Shown piece after piece: positions 53,780 to 63,180 of a stretch of 64,000 nucleotides of DNA. Under the pieces are notes generated by a model, which was not told the DNA's origin, made no database searches, and worked only from the letters and a program-made list of their open reading frames with translations. Source of the stretch: an uncultured Myxococcales bacterium (GTDB lineage: Bacteria > Myxococcota_A > UBA9042); contig CAIXGW010000016.1 in assembly GCA_903919145.1 (NCBI GenBank), positions 1 to 64,000 of the forward strand, given 5' to 3'. How positions within the stretch are numbered: the stretch's first letter is position 1; every line of letters begins with the position of its first letter. A program made the position numbers and the translations under genes.

Positions 53780-54150
53780 TGAAGGGCTGGCGCCTGCTGC
53801 TTGGGGTAGCGGGCTTGGGGCTGCTGCCCATGCTTGGCGGTGGGGCGGACGCGCTGGCGGCGGCCCCAGTCGTTCAGGTGCAGGTCAGCCGCGCTAGTCC
53901 GTGCGACCAAGATACCATTGCAGGAATGCTGAAGTCTGCCCAAGGCCGCATCCGCCGCTGCGTCGATGGCGCGCCGGGCAGCTGGAGCGCCAAAGTACAG
54001 CTGACGCAGAGCCAGCCCGCGGCCGCAAGGCAGGTCCATTCGACCTTTGAGCCGCGCCAGCAGCGCTGCCTGATGGCCCGCGTGGTGCGGCCCCTGCGGG
54101 CCACGGGCGCCAAACAGTGCTTGCCGCAGCTGAAGATTGTGGTCGACTAG
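53779..54150 (+). CDS. Small secreted protein resembling the AgmX/PglI C-terminal domain
   Basis: The 123-residue protein has a signal peptide (MKGWRLLLGVAGLGLLPML...ALAA). The mature part has two Cys pairs and the order helix - RRC - strands - CLMARVV, which recalls the tail domain shared by AgmX/PglI gliding proteins and related myxobacterial proteins (helix, Cys, beta strands, Cys, xxP end). The resemblance is by eye and moderate. The start is the ATG at 53779 inside TGATG; an upstream TTG in the same frame would add one residue. Coupled to the pentapeptide-repeat gene. Confidence 0.6.
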   Translation: MKGWRLLLGVAGLGLLPMLGGGADALAAAPVVQVQVSRASPCDQDTIAGMLKSAQGRIRRCVDGAPGSWSAKVQLTQSQPAAARQVHSTFEPRQQRCLMARVVRPLRATGAKQCLPQLKIVVD

Positions 54151-54196
54151 CGCTGGCGGTCGCAGCACCTGCTCGCGCAACAGACAAGGGGGGCTC

Positions 54197-55444
54197 ATGA
54201 CCATCGGTCGGTCGGGTGATCAAGACTACAGGTGTCGCCGGTGGTTGGCGGTGTGGGCCCTGGGCGCTCTGGTGGCGACCGGCTGTGCTACGGAAGCCGC
54301 GGAGCCAGCCAAGCCCGCGGCCAAGCTGTTGATCAGCGGCACCTTTACCATTGACGTCGAGGGGGCTGTCCAGACAGTCAGCTATGCCGACGTGCTGGCA
54401 GAGGTCCACGCCGTTCACAAGACAGCCGCCGATGCCAAGAGCTACGCCTGCATTGCCCAGCTTGACGTGGCCATGGAGAAGCCAGATGGCTCATGCCGGC
54501 TGGAATTGAGTTTCGCGCCCAGCTCAGAAGGGTTGCGGGTAACCGGCGGTCAGTTCCACGTGGTTCGCGGCATCACGGCCGGTGGCGCCGTGGTCAAGAC
54601 GGTGCCCTGCGGCAGCGGCTGGCCAGAAGCTTCGACCAAGCCTTTGGTCTATTCCGTGCTGGAAGGGCAGGGCGGCATCAACCTGGACCCGTTGCCGCCG
54701 GGCAAAGGTCAGCTGGCCGTGGCGCGCTTGAGCGACTTGAACTTGAGCTTGACCGGCAAGGCCTTGTTCAAGAAAGGCTTTGCCACCAAGATTGCCGTGG
54801 ACCTCTCGGCCATCAAGCTCAAGGGCGAGCTGGACAGTACTGGCGACCCCAAGGCCAGCTGCGGCGCTGCCACCTTTCCGACCGGCGTCAGCTACTGTGC
54901 CAAAGCCGGAGCACCGCCAGAGGGCAGCACGCCAGGCACGGCACTGCGCCGCACCGTCAAGCTGCTGACTTGCCAGGGAGAGGAGCCGTTTGACCTGGGC
55001 GAGCTGTGCGGCAACGAAGCGATCTGGGTCATCGACTGGCGCGACTGGAGCGGCTCCAAGCTGCTGACGCAGATTCCCCAAGTGCTGGATCTGCTGCCCA
55101 AACGTCAGATCGGCATCGCGGTAGTTGTGGCTGAGGGCAAGACCAAGATCGTCGACAAGGACCCGGCTACAGGTGCCACCACGGCCGACGGCCCGGCGCC
55201 CACAGCTGCAGAATGTCAGGAGATCGCCAAGCAGGCGGGGTTGCCGCCGTCAGTCATCCTGCTGTTCGACAAAGACAAGCAGTTGATCATGCAAGACAAA
55301 GAGCTGGTATCGGCAGCGTTTGTGCCGCGGATGCTGTTTGCCAAGCCAGACGGCAAGATTGTCTCTGTGCTGCCAGGTCAAGACGGCACGGCGCCCACCA
55401 ATGACCAGATCGTCGCGGCTATCAAAGCGATTACGGGGCCCTGA
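54197..55444 (+). CDS. Lipoprotein with a redoxin-like fold lacking the active-site cysteines
   Basis: The 415-residue protein has a lipoprotein signal ending at Cys30 (ALVATGC). Residues about 50-250 are beta-rich and unassigned. Residues about 265-415 look like a thioredoxin/AhpC-type fold: PFDLGELCGNEAIWVIDWRDW, then PPSVILLFDKDKQLI and VPRMLFAKPDGKIVSVLPG. Where a thioredoxin has WCxxC it has DWSGSK, so both catalytic Cys positions are replaced. It is probably a binding protein and not an oxidoreductase. GGGGGG precedes the ATG at 54197. Its 3' end overlaps that of the convergent gene by 14 bases. Confidence 0.78.
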   Translation: MTIGRSGDQDYRCRRWLAVWALGALVATGCATEAAEPAKPAAKLLISGTFTIDVEGAVQTVSYADVLAEVHAVHKTAADAKSYACIAQLDVAMEKPDGSCRLELSFAPSSEGLRVTGGQFHVVRGITAGGAVVKTVPCGSGWPEASTKPLVYSVLEGQGGINLDPLPPGKGQLAVARLSDLNLSLTGKALFKKGFATKIAVDLSAIKLKGELDSTGDPKASCGAATFPTGVSYCAKAGAPPEGSTPGTALRRTVKLLTCQGEEPFDLGELCGNEAIWVIDWRDWSGSKLLTQIPQVLDLLPKRQIGIAVVVAEGKTKIVDKDPATGATTADGPAPTAAECQEIAKQAGLPPSVILLFDKDKQLIMQDKELVSAAFVPRMLFAKPDGKIVSVLPGQDGTAPTNDQIVAAIKAITGP

Positions 55445-56816
55445 CCCCGGGGGCAGCGGCGGGGGTCGGCGCCGCCGCGGGCTCTACGGCCTCGTCATCC
55501 GGTGGCGTGGCGGGCCTTGCCGGCGCGACTGGAGTGCCCTTGGCCGAGCGCACATCGTCCAGACTCAGGCCAAGCTCTGCGGCGCGGCGTTCGCGAACTT
55601 CTTCAAGCTTAGACAGGCGCTTGGCAAGGGCAGCCAGCTCGGCAGGGGTGGCCTTGCCTTCCTGCTGGGCCAGCTCGACGGCGGCAGCGTCCAGGTCGCC
55701 GGTCTCCAACAGCAGCTCGGCCAGGCGCAGACTGCCCCCCACCATCGACGGCAGGGCGCGCACCCCGGGGCGCAGCTTGGGCGCTGCAAGGCTGAGCGGG
55801 GCCACCAGGGCGACCTTGCCGCGGAAGCGCGGCAGAGGCTCGACCACCACGATGCCGCGGGCATCGGTGCCGAGCCAGCGCATCCCGTCTGGGGCCACGC
55901 TGGCGTCTTGCCACGGCTGGTCACCGCGCACCAGCTCCACGCTGTCTGGCAGGGTCCACTCGGCCCAGCCCTTGGCGTCGTCGCTGCGAAAGGTTCTCAT
56001 GCCCAAGCGGAATTTGCAGGCACGGCTGGGGGGGCGCGGGTAGTACACAGCTACGCCGGCGCTGTCTCGCATCCAGTCGATGGCAAACGTACCGGCGGGC
56101 AAGGCGGTACGGCTGATCTGGCCGCTGGCCGCACCAAAACGGCCTTCTCCTTGCAGAATCGGGCCAATCACCGACGCCTTGATGCGGGTGTTGGGAGAAA
56201 TCGCCCCCAGCCGCGGGGTGCGGCGGTCCTCTGGCCAGCCCGGGCGGGCCTCCATGCGCGTCTGTGCGCCTGGCTCCAGGCCTTTGCGCAGGGCCACTCG
56301 CCGCGGCGCCGTCCAATTCAGGCAGCCTTTGCCCGCAGCCGCGGCCCGGGCAATCACGACCTGCAGGGCCAGCTGATCGGCGGGACCCAGGCCCACAGCG
56401 TCGACCACGGCCTCGCCTGCGGCCAGCGGCGCCGTACCGACCAGCACGGTCTTGCCGCCATCGGGGTCGACCGCCCAGGCTTCGCCGCCAGCGGTGACGG
56501 CATAGACCCAGGCACCGTCTGGAGAAAATGCCAGCGCGGCAATGCCTTTCTTCTCCAGCAGCCGGCGCCGCTCCAGCGTCAAAGCGTTGGTGATGAGCAG
56601 CTTTGAGCCGTCGCTGCTGGCGATCTCTACCCGGTAGGGCGCCGACTGCATCAGCCGCGCCGCCAGCTGGGCGCGGCCTTCGGCGGCCTTGGCCGGGACG
56701 TCCGCCAGTGCCACCGCCGGCCCCAGCCAGGCACTGGTCAGCACCAGCCAGGTCAGGAAACGGCCTGACACAATTGGCAAACTGGCGGCATTGCGTGGGC
56801 AGGCGGGCAGGGACAT
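55431..56816 (-). CDS. Secreted beta-propeller-like protein
   Basis: The 461-residue protein starts at 56816, where GGAG lies seven bases before the ATG, and carries a signal peptide (TWLVLTSAWLGPAVALADV). Residues about 70-370 contain repeated strands of the WD40/TolB type (AALAFSPDGAWVYAVTAGGEAW, SVAPDGMRWLGTDARGIVVV). A helical segment at about 375-430 (DLDAAAVELAQQEGKATPAELAAL) looks like a TPR-like hairpin pair, and the end is Pro/Ala-rich. No catalytic signature. Upstream, 231 bases separate it from the IPT lipoprotein gene in the same direction. Confidence 0.75.
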   Translation of the reverse strand: MSLPACPRNAASLPIVSGRFLTWLVLTSAWLGPAVALADVPAKAAEGRAQLAARLMQSAPYRVEIASSDGSKLLITNALTLERRRLLEKKGIAALAFSPDGAWVYAVTAGGEAWAVDPDGGKTVLVGTAPLAAGEAVVDAVGLGPADQLALQVVIARAAAAGKGCLNWTAPRRVALRKGLEPGAQTRMEARPGWPEDRRTPRLGAISPNTRIKASVIGPILQGEGRFGAASGQISRTALPAGTFAIDWMRDSAGVAVYYPRPPSRACKFRLGMRTFRSDDAKGWAEWTLPDSVELVRGDQPWQDASVAPDGMRWLGTDARGIVVVEPLPRFRGKVALVAPLSLAAPKLRPGVRALPSMVGGSLRLAELLLETGDLDAAAVELAQQEGKATPAELAALAKRLSKLEEVRERRAAELGLSLDDVRSAKGTPVAPARPATPPDDEAVEPAAAPTPAAAPGVRAP

Positions 56817-57047
56817 CGCTGGCTCCGGCGGAATCTGCTGGCCATTGTAGCCCAGACCCCGCCAGACCGCGCGCAAATCGCCGGTCCAGCGCAAGGTCCG
56901 CGGCGAGCACCTATCGAACGAAGGGGGGGCGGGGCCTTGCCGCTCAACTAGACCAGCAACCTTGGCCAGGCTTTTCAGCCATCCACCCGCCAGCCAACTG
57001 GTCACTGTCCAACAGGTCCGTGGGGCACACAGGCAGACGCGCCGGGC

Positions 57048-60000
57048 CTACTTGGACTTCCACGGTGGGTCATAGCCAGGCTGCGGCTGCGGCGTTGGCT
57101 GCATCTGCGGTTGGTAGTTGGGCGCGCCCAGCAGATCGGGCTCATCGGTGCTGCGCACGGCGTAGGCCCAGGAGATCCAGGCCCAGGAAGACAGCAACTT
57201 GGAAGAAAAAGCGTCGACTGTCAGCCCCGGTGAGTAGACCCGCCACAGCCGCACGTACGCCGTCCCCTGTGGCAGCGGCGAGCTGGCGCCCATCGCCGCA
57301 AAGTCGGGCAGCTGGACCGCCATCACGGTGCCTTTGACAAACAATTCCCAGCGGGTCTGGTAGCTGTAGTCGGCGATGCGCACGATGTTCAGGGTCGGGT
57401 CCAGGCCTGGCTCGGCGGTCCAGGTGACTTGCTGCGCGCCGCCCGGGCCGGAGATCGGCTGCCCAGGCACCGGCAGCAGCAAGTTGGGGTATTCCAAGTA
57501 GGGCCCGATGACCAGCACCGGCTGGCCGGCGGCGATGCGCCCGCCGTCAAAAGTGGGCAACCACCCGCGCAGGTCCACCCGCAGATCGCTGGCTGACAGG
57601 TCCTGGACTTCGCCGCTGGGGTGGATGCGCAGCCACGTGCCTTGACCACCCACGGCCTCGATCGGCAATCCGGCGCCTGAGCCGCGCACCGACCACAGCG
57701 GCTGGGTGATCCCGGTGGCAATGACTTTCCATTTGGCGCCATTCCAATGGGCCAGGTAGCCGCGGTCGCCGGCGACCCATACGTCGCTGTCGCTGGTGCC
57801 CCAGACCGAGCGCAGCGTCAGCCAAGTAGGGCTGGCCATTGCGCTGAAAACCATCGACTCCGCGGGGGTGATCTGCTCTGGCAGGGGGGCCGCCAGCTGC
57901 AGCGATCCGCTGACCACCGCGCCCTGGTCGCCAACCATCCACAGGGATCCCTGCGGGCTGTGCCACAGAGCCTGAATCTGCTTGGCCGGCGGCAGCGGAT
58001 CCCACTTGTTTTTGGGCGGCGCCGCCTCTGGCCACGGACCTGGATAGCCGGCCCAGTAAGCGCCGTTCCAGTGCATCAGCTGGCTCTGGTCATCCACGAG
58101 CCAGGCGTCCTGGGCGGTGCGGCCGGCGATGGCCACCACGTCTCTAGGGGCCTGTTGCGGCCAGCCTTGCCAGCCCAGGCCGGTCTTGCGCAGCAGCAGG
58201 CCGTCTTGACCGCCGATCCAGCCGTCGCCCTTGCCGTCGGGCGCCAGCCACACGGCGCGCAGGTCCGCGGCTGTCGGGCTCGGCTGGGGCGTAAAGTTGC
58301 CGCCGGTCCAGTGCAGGATGGTGCCGCGGTCGCCCACGGCTACCCGCAATTCGCCTGCACTATCCAGACTTGCCAGCGAACCCAGCGGTGCTCCAGAGGC
58401 GGCAGCCTTGGTGGCCCCGGGCGCCAGCCAGGCCATGCGATCCAGCCCGCGCGGGTCAATGTGCGTCGCCTGACTGGTGGTATTGGGCGAGGCACCGTAG
58501 GCCTGCGACAGGCCGCCGTACAATTCGTAGCGCAGGTCGCTGTTTTCGCCGCTCCACAGGCTTGGCGCCGGCTGCCGGTCAAAGACCAGGGTGTCGGTCT
58601 GGGCGTAAGTCGTTACCTGGCCGGTGGGGATATAACCTTCTGAACCCAGGCTAATTCCCGCCGTCATTTGCCGCAGACCGGTGGCCTGAGCCCCCATGGG
58701 AATGCGGTCCATCCGCACCCGCATGGTGCGGTCCAGCGGCACCTGGATCTGCACCACCGCGCCGTCTTGCTGCTGGCCGGGGATCGAGAACAGCCGCCGC
58801 ACCAGCCCCATCGCCAGCGGCACAAACTCGCCAGATATCTTGTCCACATAGCCGGATCGACAGAGGATGGCGGTGTCACCGGGCGTCACCCTTACCGTGA
58901 ATTTGCCCTTGCTGTCGGCCACGCCGTTGTTGGGGGATTGCGGCGGATAGCCAAAGATCGAGCCGCTGGACCCCTCGCAGCGCACTTGGGGCGTGCCGAT
59001 GCGCGGCGTGCAGCGAAATTGTACCTTGGCAATGTCGGGGCCGACGGCGCGGCACTCGTAGCCGGGCTGGCAGTCACTGGCAGCCGTACACGGAAAAAGG
59101 CAATACTTTTGGGCAGTATTGGGCGGGACGGCAGCAGCCAGCGCCCCGGTGACCAGCGGCGGAGCGACCTCCTGGCAGACCGTGCCAGCCAGACAGTCCA
59201 GCGGGGTGCTGCAGGGCTTGCACTGGCTGGCTACGGCCGGCTCGTTCTTGCAGCTGCCCATCGGAAAGACCGTGTATTTATCGGCATCTACCACGGTGCC
59301 GGTGACGTAGCTCGGCAGCGGTGGCGGGTCGCCGGTGCCGCCGCCGCTGCCACTACCCGAGGCGGCCGGCGGAAATTCCTGAAGGCGGACCGTGATGTTC
59401 TCTACATTGACGGCGACCACCGACGCTGCCGACCAGCCCGCCTTGGTTGCGTGGACATGCAGAGGCCCCGCCAGCCCCGGGGCAGAGATCGTGACCTGGC
59501 CATTGGCGTCGGTCAGGCCCTGCAGCTCGGTCTGGGGGTCGCTGCCAAGCACCACCAGCGCGCCGGGCACAGGGCCGATCTTGCCCTTCTTGAGCACCGT
59601 CACATTGACGGCACCGTCGATGGCGTCACCCCAGGTGCCGTTGTCTGCTGAGATCGGGTCAAAATAGACAAAAGCCTTGGGCAGCGAGCGCTGTTCGCCG
59701 CTGTGCAGTTGTGCCAGAAGGGTGGCCGCTCCTGGCTTTCCCGGCGGGGTCCGCAGGCGGATGGCGCCGTCGTGCAACACCTGAAACACCTTGACGGGGG
59801 CGTCGCCCAGCCACAGTGACTTGACCTTGCCAAGGCCGCCGCCGACCAGGGTCACCCAGGTGCCGCCAGCCTTGGCGCCCTTGCCGGGCAGCAGCCCCCA
59901 CAAGCTGACGTCCGTAGGCAGATACTGCACCCCAGCGACCAGCGTGGCCTGGCTGCCGTCGGCGAACCGCACGGTCACATCTGCCGGTCCCACCGAGCCG

Positions 60001-61583
60001 GCGGGGGCAAGGCCCTGGACCGTCAGCTCTGCGCCAGCAGAAACACTTGCGGTAGAAAGAACTTGCGAAGCCTGAAGCGCGCCGATCCGCAGCTGGGTGG
60101 CTTGGCCGTGGCCCTGAGTCCCCACCAGGTTCACTTGCACCAGCGGCCCGCCCAGCGGCGGCAGGGTCGCCGGGGTCACCGATTGGATCTGCGGCTGCGG
60201 CGCCAGATAGGTAAAACCCTTTGGCTTTGACAGGGTCGCGATGCCCAGCTGCACCTCAACGTCCACCGCCAGCGGCAGCGCGGACCAGCTGACGGCTGGC
60301 ACCGGTGGCACCACCACAAAGGTGGCCCCAAGGCCCTGACCGGCTGGACCCGGCAGCGCTTGCAGGACCTTGACGGCCTGACCACCTAAGCGCACCACTG
60401 CGTTTTGGGCCATGGCGGCAGAAATCGGCCCAGAAACCGCCACGGCAACGCTGGCCAGCGCATTGACTGGCAGGGCGTTTGGGGCCACGCCAAGCAGGTC
60501 AGCTCCTTGCTGCCCGTGGACGTAGTGGAACGCGCTCTGCAGCTCGGCGGAACCGTCCTGGTTGGTGTAGCGGACGTCCCAGCTGCCTTGGCTCGCCACC
60601 GTCGGCGCGTTGACCACCAGCTGGCTACCGCCACCGCTGCTGCCAACGATCTGGGCGGCCAGAGTCGTCTTGCCCTGCAGCCACTGCACCACGGCGCCGC
60701 TGCCAGAAAGGCCGGTGCCGGTCAGCAGCACCTGCGGCCCCGTGCCAATGCCGGCAGTCGCAGGAGAAACCATGGTAAGGGTAGGCGCTTGGCGGTAGGT
60801 AAAGCCCTTCTTGAGCAGCCCTTGGCCATCGGCGTCGACGGCGGTGACGTTGGCCGGACCCGGGCCATGGGCCGGAGCCAGCACCATGGCAGTGTGCTCG
60901 TCTACCACCACCGCCTGCAGCGCTTGGCGGATGCCAAAGAAGAAGCGCGTCTGCGGGCCAAAGCCGCTGCCGGTCACGGTCACAGGGGTGCCACCGGCGC
61001 TGGGCCCATAGGTCGGTTGAACGGAAGTGACTGTAATGTCTGCTGTGTAGCGATACGCGTCGGGCAGGACCAGCTCCGGCCGGCCGGTGGCCACAACGGT
61101 CACATCGACCAGCCCGGGCGAACGCGGTGGCGCGGTGACTTGCACCGTTTGGTCGTCCAGCAATTGCAGATCCAGGCCGGGCGACTCGCCAAAGACCACC
61201 TGAATTGTGTCCTGCAGATCGAGCCCGCTCAGGGTCACCAGGTTCATCCCCAAAGAGGGCCCCTCGGCCGGCTCCAGCGACGACACCGTAGGGGCTTTGG
61301 GCTGCCAGGGAGCCTGCAGATCGCTCTTGGAGTTGCCATCGGCGGCTGAGCCAGAGGTCGCATCGCCCGGCAATTCTGCGGAGGTGTCGCCAGCGGAGCT
61401 TGAACCGTCCAGAGCTTGCGCCGATGGTGCTGAGGCGTCGTCTTGGCAACCGCATGCCAAGCTCAAGCCCAGGACGAGCAAGGCCAGCCACGCCAGCCTG
61501 CCGATCAATGGCACGCAGGCGCGCCGTGGCGCCGCGCGCTGGAGCCACAGGCTGCACCGGAGCTGCTGGGTTCGATCCGTCAC
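57048..61583 (-). CDS. Large IPT/TIG-domain lipoprotein with a Cys-rich insert and a C-terminal propeller
   Basis: The protein (about 1511 residues from the GTG at 61583) has a lipobox LACGC. IPT/TIG Ig-like domains follow at about 98, 184, 266, 461 and 561 (VTSVQPTYGPSAGGTPVTVTG). A carboxypeptidase-regulatory-like domain lies at about 655-730 (VPGALVVLG...GLTDANGQV). A Cys-rich insert at about 780-870 (CKPCSTPLDCLAGTVC) resembles those in the repeat lipoproteins. Residues about 1055-1330 are a beta-propeller of the type common in myxobacteria (ELRVAVGDRGTILHWTGG, SDVWVAGDRGYLAHWNG). It is probably a surface-exposed binding protein. The start is uncertain: ATG 61676 and GTG 61514 are in frame, and the last gives the tidiest lipoprotein signal, but none has a strong Shine-Dalgarno. 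Confidence 0.88.
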   Translation of the reverse strand: MTDRTQQLRCSLWLQRAAPRRACVPLIGRLAWLALLVLGLSLACGCQDDASAPSAQALDGSSSAGDTSAELPGDATSGSAADGNSKSDLQAPWQPKAPTVSSLEPAEGPSLGMNLVTLSGLDLQDTIQVVFGESPGLDLQLLDDQTVQVTAPPRSPGLVDVTVVATGRPELVLPDAYRYTADITVTSVQPTYGPSAGGTPVTVTGSGFGPQTRFFFGIRQALQAVVVDEHTAMVLAPAHGPGPANVTAVDADGQGLLKKGFTYRQAPTLTMVSPATAGIGTGPQVLLTGTGLSGSGAVVQWLQGKTTLAAQIVGSSGGGSQLVVNAPTVASQGSWDVRYTNQDGSAELQSAFHYVHGQQGADLLGVAPNALPVNALASVAVAVSGPISAAMAQNAVVRLGGQAVKVLQALPGPAGQGLGATFVVVPPVPAVSWSALPLAVDVEVQLGIATLSKPKGFTYLAPQPQIQSVTPATLPPLGGPLVQVNLVGTQGHGQATQLRIGALQASQVLSTASVSAGAELTVQGLAPAGSVGPADVTVRFADGSQATLVAGVQYLPTDVSLWGLLPGKGAKAGGTWVTLVGGGLGKVKSLWLGDAPVKVFQVLHDGAIRLRTPPGKPGAATLLAQLHSGEQRSLPKAFVYFDPISADNGTWGDAIDGAVNVTVLKKGKIGPVPGALVVLGSDPQTELQGLTDANGQVTISAPGLAGPLHVHATKAGWSAASVVAVNVENITVRLQEFPPAASGSGSGGGTGDPPPLPSYVTGTVVDADKYTVFPMGSCKNEPAVASQCKPCSTPLDCLAGTVCQEVAPPLVTGALAAAVPPNTAQKYCLFPCTAASDCQPGYECRAVGPDIAKVQFRCTPRIGTPQVRCEGSSGSIFGYPPQSPNNGVADSKGKFTVRVTPGDTAILCRSGYVDKISGEFVPLAMGLVRRLFSIPGQQQDGAVVQIQVPLDRTMRVRMDRIPMGAQATGLRQMTAGISLGSEGYIPTGQVTTYAQTDTLVFDRQPAPSLWSGENSDLRYELYGGLSQAYGASPNTTSQATHIDPRGLDRMAWLAPGATKAAASGAPLGSLASLDSAGELRVAVGDRGTILHWTGGNFTPQPSPTAADLRAVWLAPDGKGDGWIGGQDGLLLRKTGLGWQGWPQQAPRDVVAIAGRTAQDAWLVDDQSQLMHWNGAYWAGYPGPWPEAAPPKNKWDPLPPAKQIQALWHSPQGSLWMVGDQGAVVSGSLQLAAPLPEQITPAESMVFSAMASPTWLTLRSVWGTSDSDVWVAGDRGYLAHWNGAKWKVIATGITQPLWSVRGSGAGLPIEAVGGQGTWLRIHPSGEVQDLSASDLRVDLRGWLPTFDGGRIAAGQPVLVIGPYLEYPNLLLPVPGQPISGPGGAQQVTWTAEPGLDPTLNIVRIADYSYQTRWELFVKGTVMAVQLPDFAAMGASSPLPQGTAYVRLWRVYSPGLTVDAFSSKLLSSWAWISWAYAVRSTDEPDLLGAPNYQPQMQPTPQPQPGYDPPWKSK

Positions 61584-61783
61584 AACGCCATCCCACACAG
61601 GTCGCCTCTGGCCACCCCACCGCGATTTAGAGTAGCAGAGCCTGCGAGCCGCGCTACGGTCCAGCGCAGAGTTCATGATCCAGCGTAGAAAAGTCGCTGC
61701 TGCTGGCCAGTTGACTTGCATCGCTGTGGCAGCGGCGCGATCCTGCGGCACCGCTGGCCAGCCCGCCGGCCCACAGGTTCACC

Positions 61784-62881
61784 GTGACACACCCCCGCGA
61801 ACTGCCCTCTGCATCCGTTCAGCTGTTGCCGCCCCTGACGAGCTTGTCTGCCACCGCCGGCTGTGCCGCCAAGATCGCCCAGGTAGACCTGCGCGCGGCG
61901 CTTGGGTTCTTGCCAAAGCGCAGCGACCTGCGGGTGCTGGTGGGCCTGGAAACCGGCGACGACGCCGCGGTCATCGAGCTGACGCCGGAAATCGCACTGG
62001 TAGAGACCGTGGATATCTTTACGCCCATCGTCGATGACCCCTTTGACTTCGGCCGGATCGCTGCCGCCAACGCCTTGAGCGACATCTACGCGATGGGAGC
62101 CAAGCCGCTGTCAGCGCTGTCTTTTGTGGCCTGGCCGATGGCGGACTTGGGGCCAGAAGGACTGGGGCAGATCCTGCAAGGCGCGCAGAGCGTTTGCGAC
62201 GAGGCGGGCATCGTGCTGGCGGGTGGCCACTCGATCGTCGACAAAGAGCCAAAATTTGGCCTGTTTGTCACTGGGACGGTGCATCCGCAGCGGATCGTCC
62301 GCAACGACGGCGCCCAGGCAGGCGACGTGCTGGTGCTTACCAAGCCCATTGGCACCGGAATCCTAACGACCGCCCGCAAGCGCGGCCTGATTGGCGACGC
62401 CGACCTGGCAGAAGCCGTGACCAACATGACCACCCTCAACGCCGCGGCCGCCGAGGCGATGATCGAGGTGGGCGTCCATGCCTGCACCGACGTCACCGGC
62501 TTTGGCTTGCTGGGCCATCTGGCCAATGTGCTGCGGGCCTCCAGCGTTCGCCTGCAAGAGAGCCTGGGGGCGCGCATCGATTTTGACGCAGTGCCGCTGC
62601 TGGCGAAGGTGCGCGATCTCACCGAGGCAGGGGTTTGCCCCGGCGGGACCAAGCGCAACCTGGCCTACGCGGCCCCAGACGTGAAGTTCTCTAAGGACTT
62701 CAGCGAGGCCGATCAGCTGCTACTGGCGGACGCCCAGACTTCTGGCGGGCTGCTGATCTGCGTCTCGGCGACCAAGCTGGACAAGTTGCTGGTGGCGCTG
62801 TCTCGCCGCGACGTGCCGGTGCGCGCCGTGATTGGCCAGGTGGTGGCGGCCGATATTCCTGGATTTATAGCGGTTGTTTAG
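61784..62881 (+). CDS. selD: Selenide, water dikinase
   Basis: The 365-residue protein makes selenophosphate from selenide and ATP for selenocysteine or selenouridine synthesis. It has the SelD N-terminal loop LSATAGCAAKIAQ with catalytic Cys27 and Lys30 (Cys17 and Lys20 in E. coli), GDDAAVI, DIFTPIVDDPFDFGRIAAAN, AGGHSIVD and DVTGFGLLGHL, which bind ATP and Mg. The second, non-essential Cys of the E. coli motif is Ala here. The active-site codon is Cys, so this SelD is not itself a selenoprotein. GTG start with AGG seven bases upstream. No selA, selB or tRNA-Sec is in the window. Confidence 0.95.
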   Translation: MTHPRELPSASVQLLPPLTSLSATAGCAAKIAQVDLRAALGFLPKRSDLRVLVGLETGDDAAVIELTPEIALVETVDIFTPIVDDPFDFGRIAAANALSDIYAMGAKPLSALSFVAWPMADLGPEGLGQILQGAQSVCDEAGIVLAGGHSIVDKEPKFGLFVTGTVHPQRIVRNDGAQAGDVLVLTKPIGTGILTTARKRGLIGDADLAEAVTNMTTLNAAAAEAMIEVGVHACTDVTGFGLLGHLANVLRASSVRLQESLGARIDFDAVPLLAKVRDLTEAGVCPGGTKRNLAYAAPDVKFSKDFSEADQLLLADAQTSGGLLICVSATKLDKLLVALSRRDVPVRAVIGQVVAADIPGFIAVV

Positions 62882-63180
62882 GGCCAGCCAAGCGTACCGC
62901 CGCTGCAGCCGCTGGCGCCCGAGCAGGGCCCTGCGGTGAGCCTTGCTGGCGCCCGTGGGTGCGTGCTTGTCTAGATAAGCCAATGACATTCCTAAGAGCG
63001 ACTGCAAGCCCTGGGGCGAAAAGTCGGCAGATTGCGCGCCGCGCCACCGGGCAGGGGCGGCGGCAGGATCTTGCGGGCCTTCGCCTTGGGCGTCGCCGCC
63101 GACCCTGTTGACCTATGACGCACTGCGTTGTAGCGTGGTCTGGCCCGCGAGTCGTCGGTCGCGGTGCTGGCGAGGACGCA
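62882..63180. other. Intergenic region between selD and the thiolase gene
   Basis: About 299 bases with no gene I would support. It holds a CAAGCCCTGG stretch at 63005-63014 that matches the intergenic repeat core at nine of ten bases, and the candidate thiolase promoter near its end. Confidence 0.5.
63108..63136 (+). promoter_or_regulatory. Candidate promoter for the thiolase gene
   Basis: TTGACC and TAGCGT are separated by exactly 17 bases, and the -10 ends 44 bases before the ATG at 63181. The -35 matches the sigma-70 consensus at five of six positions, making this the best promoter candidate in the window. Confidence 0.45.
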
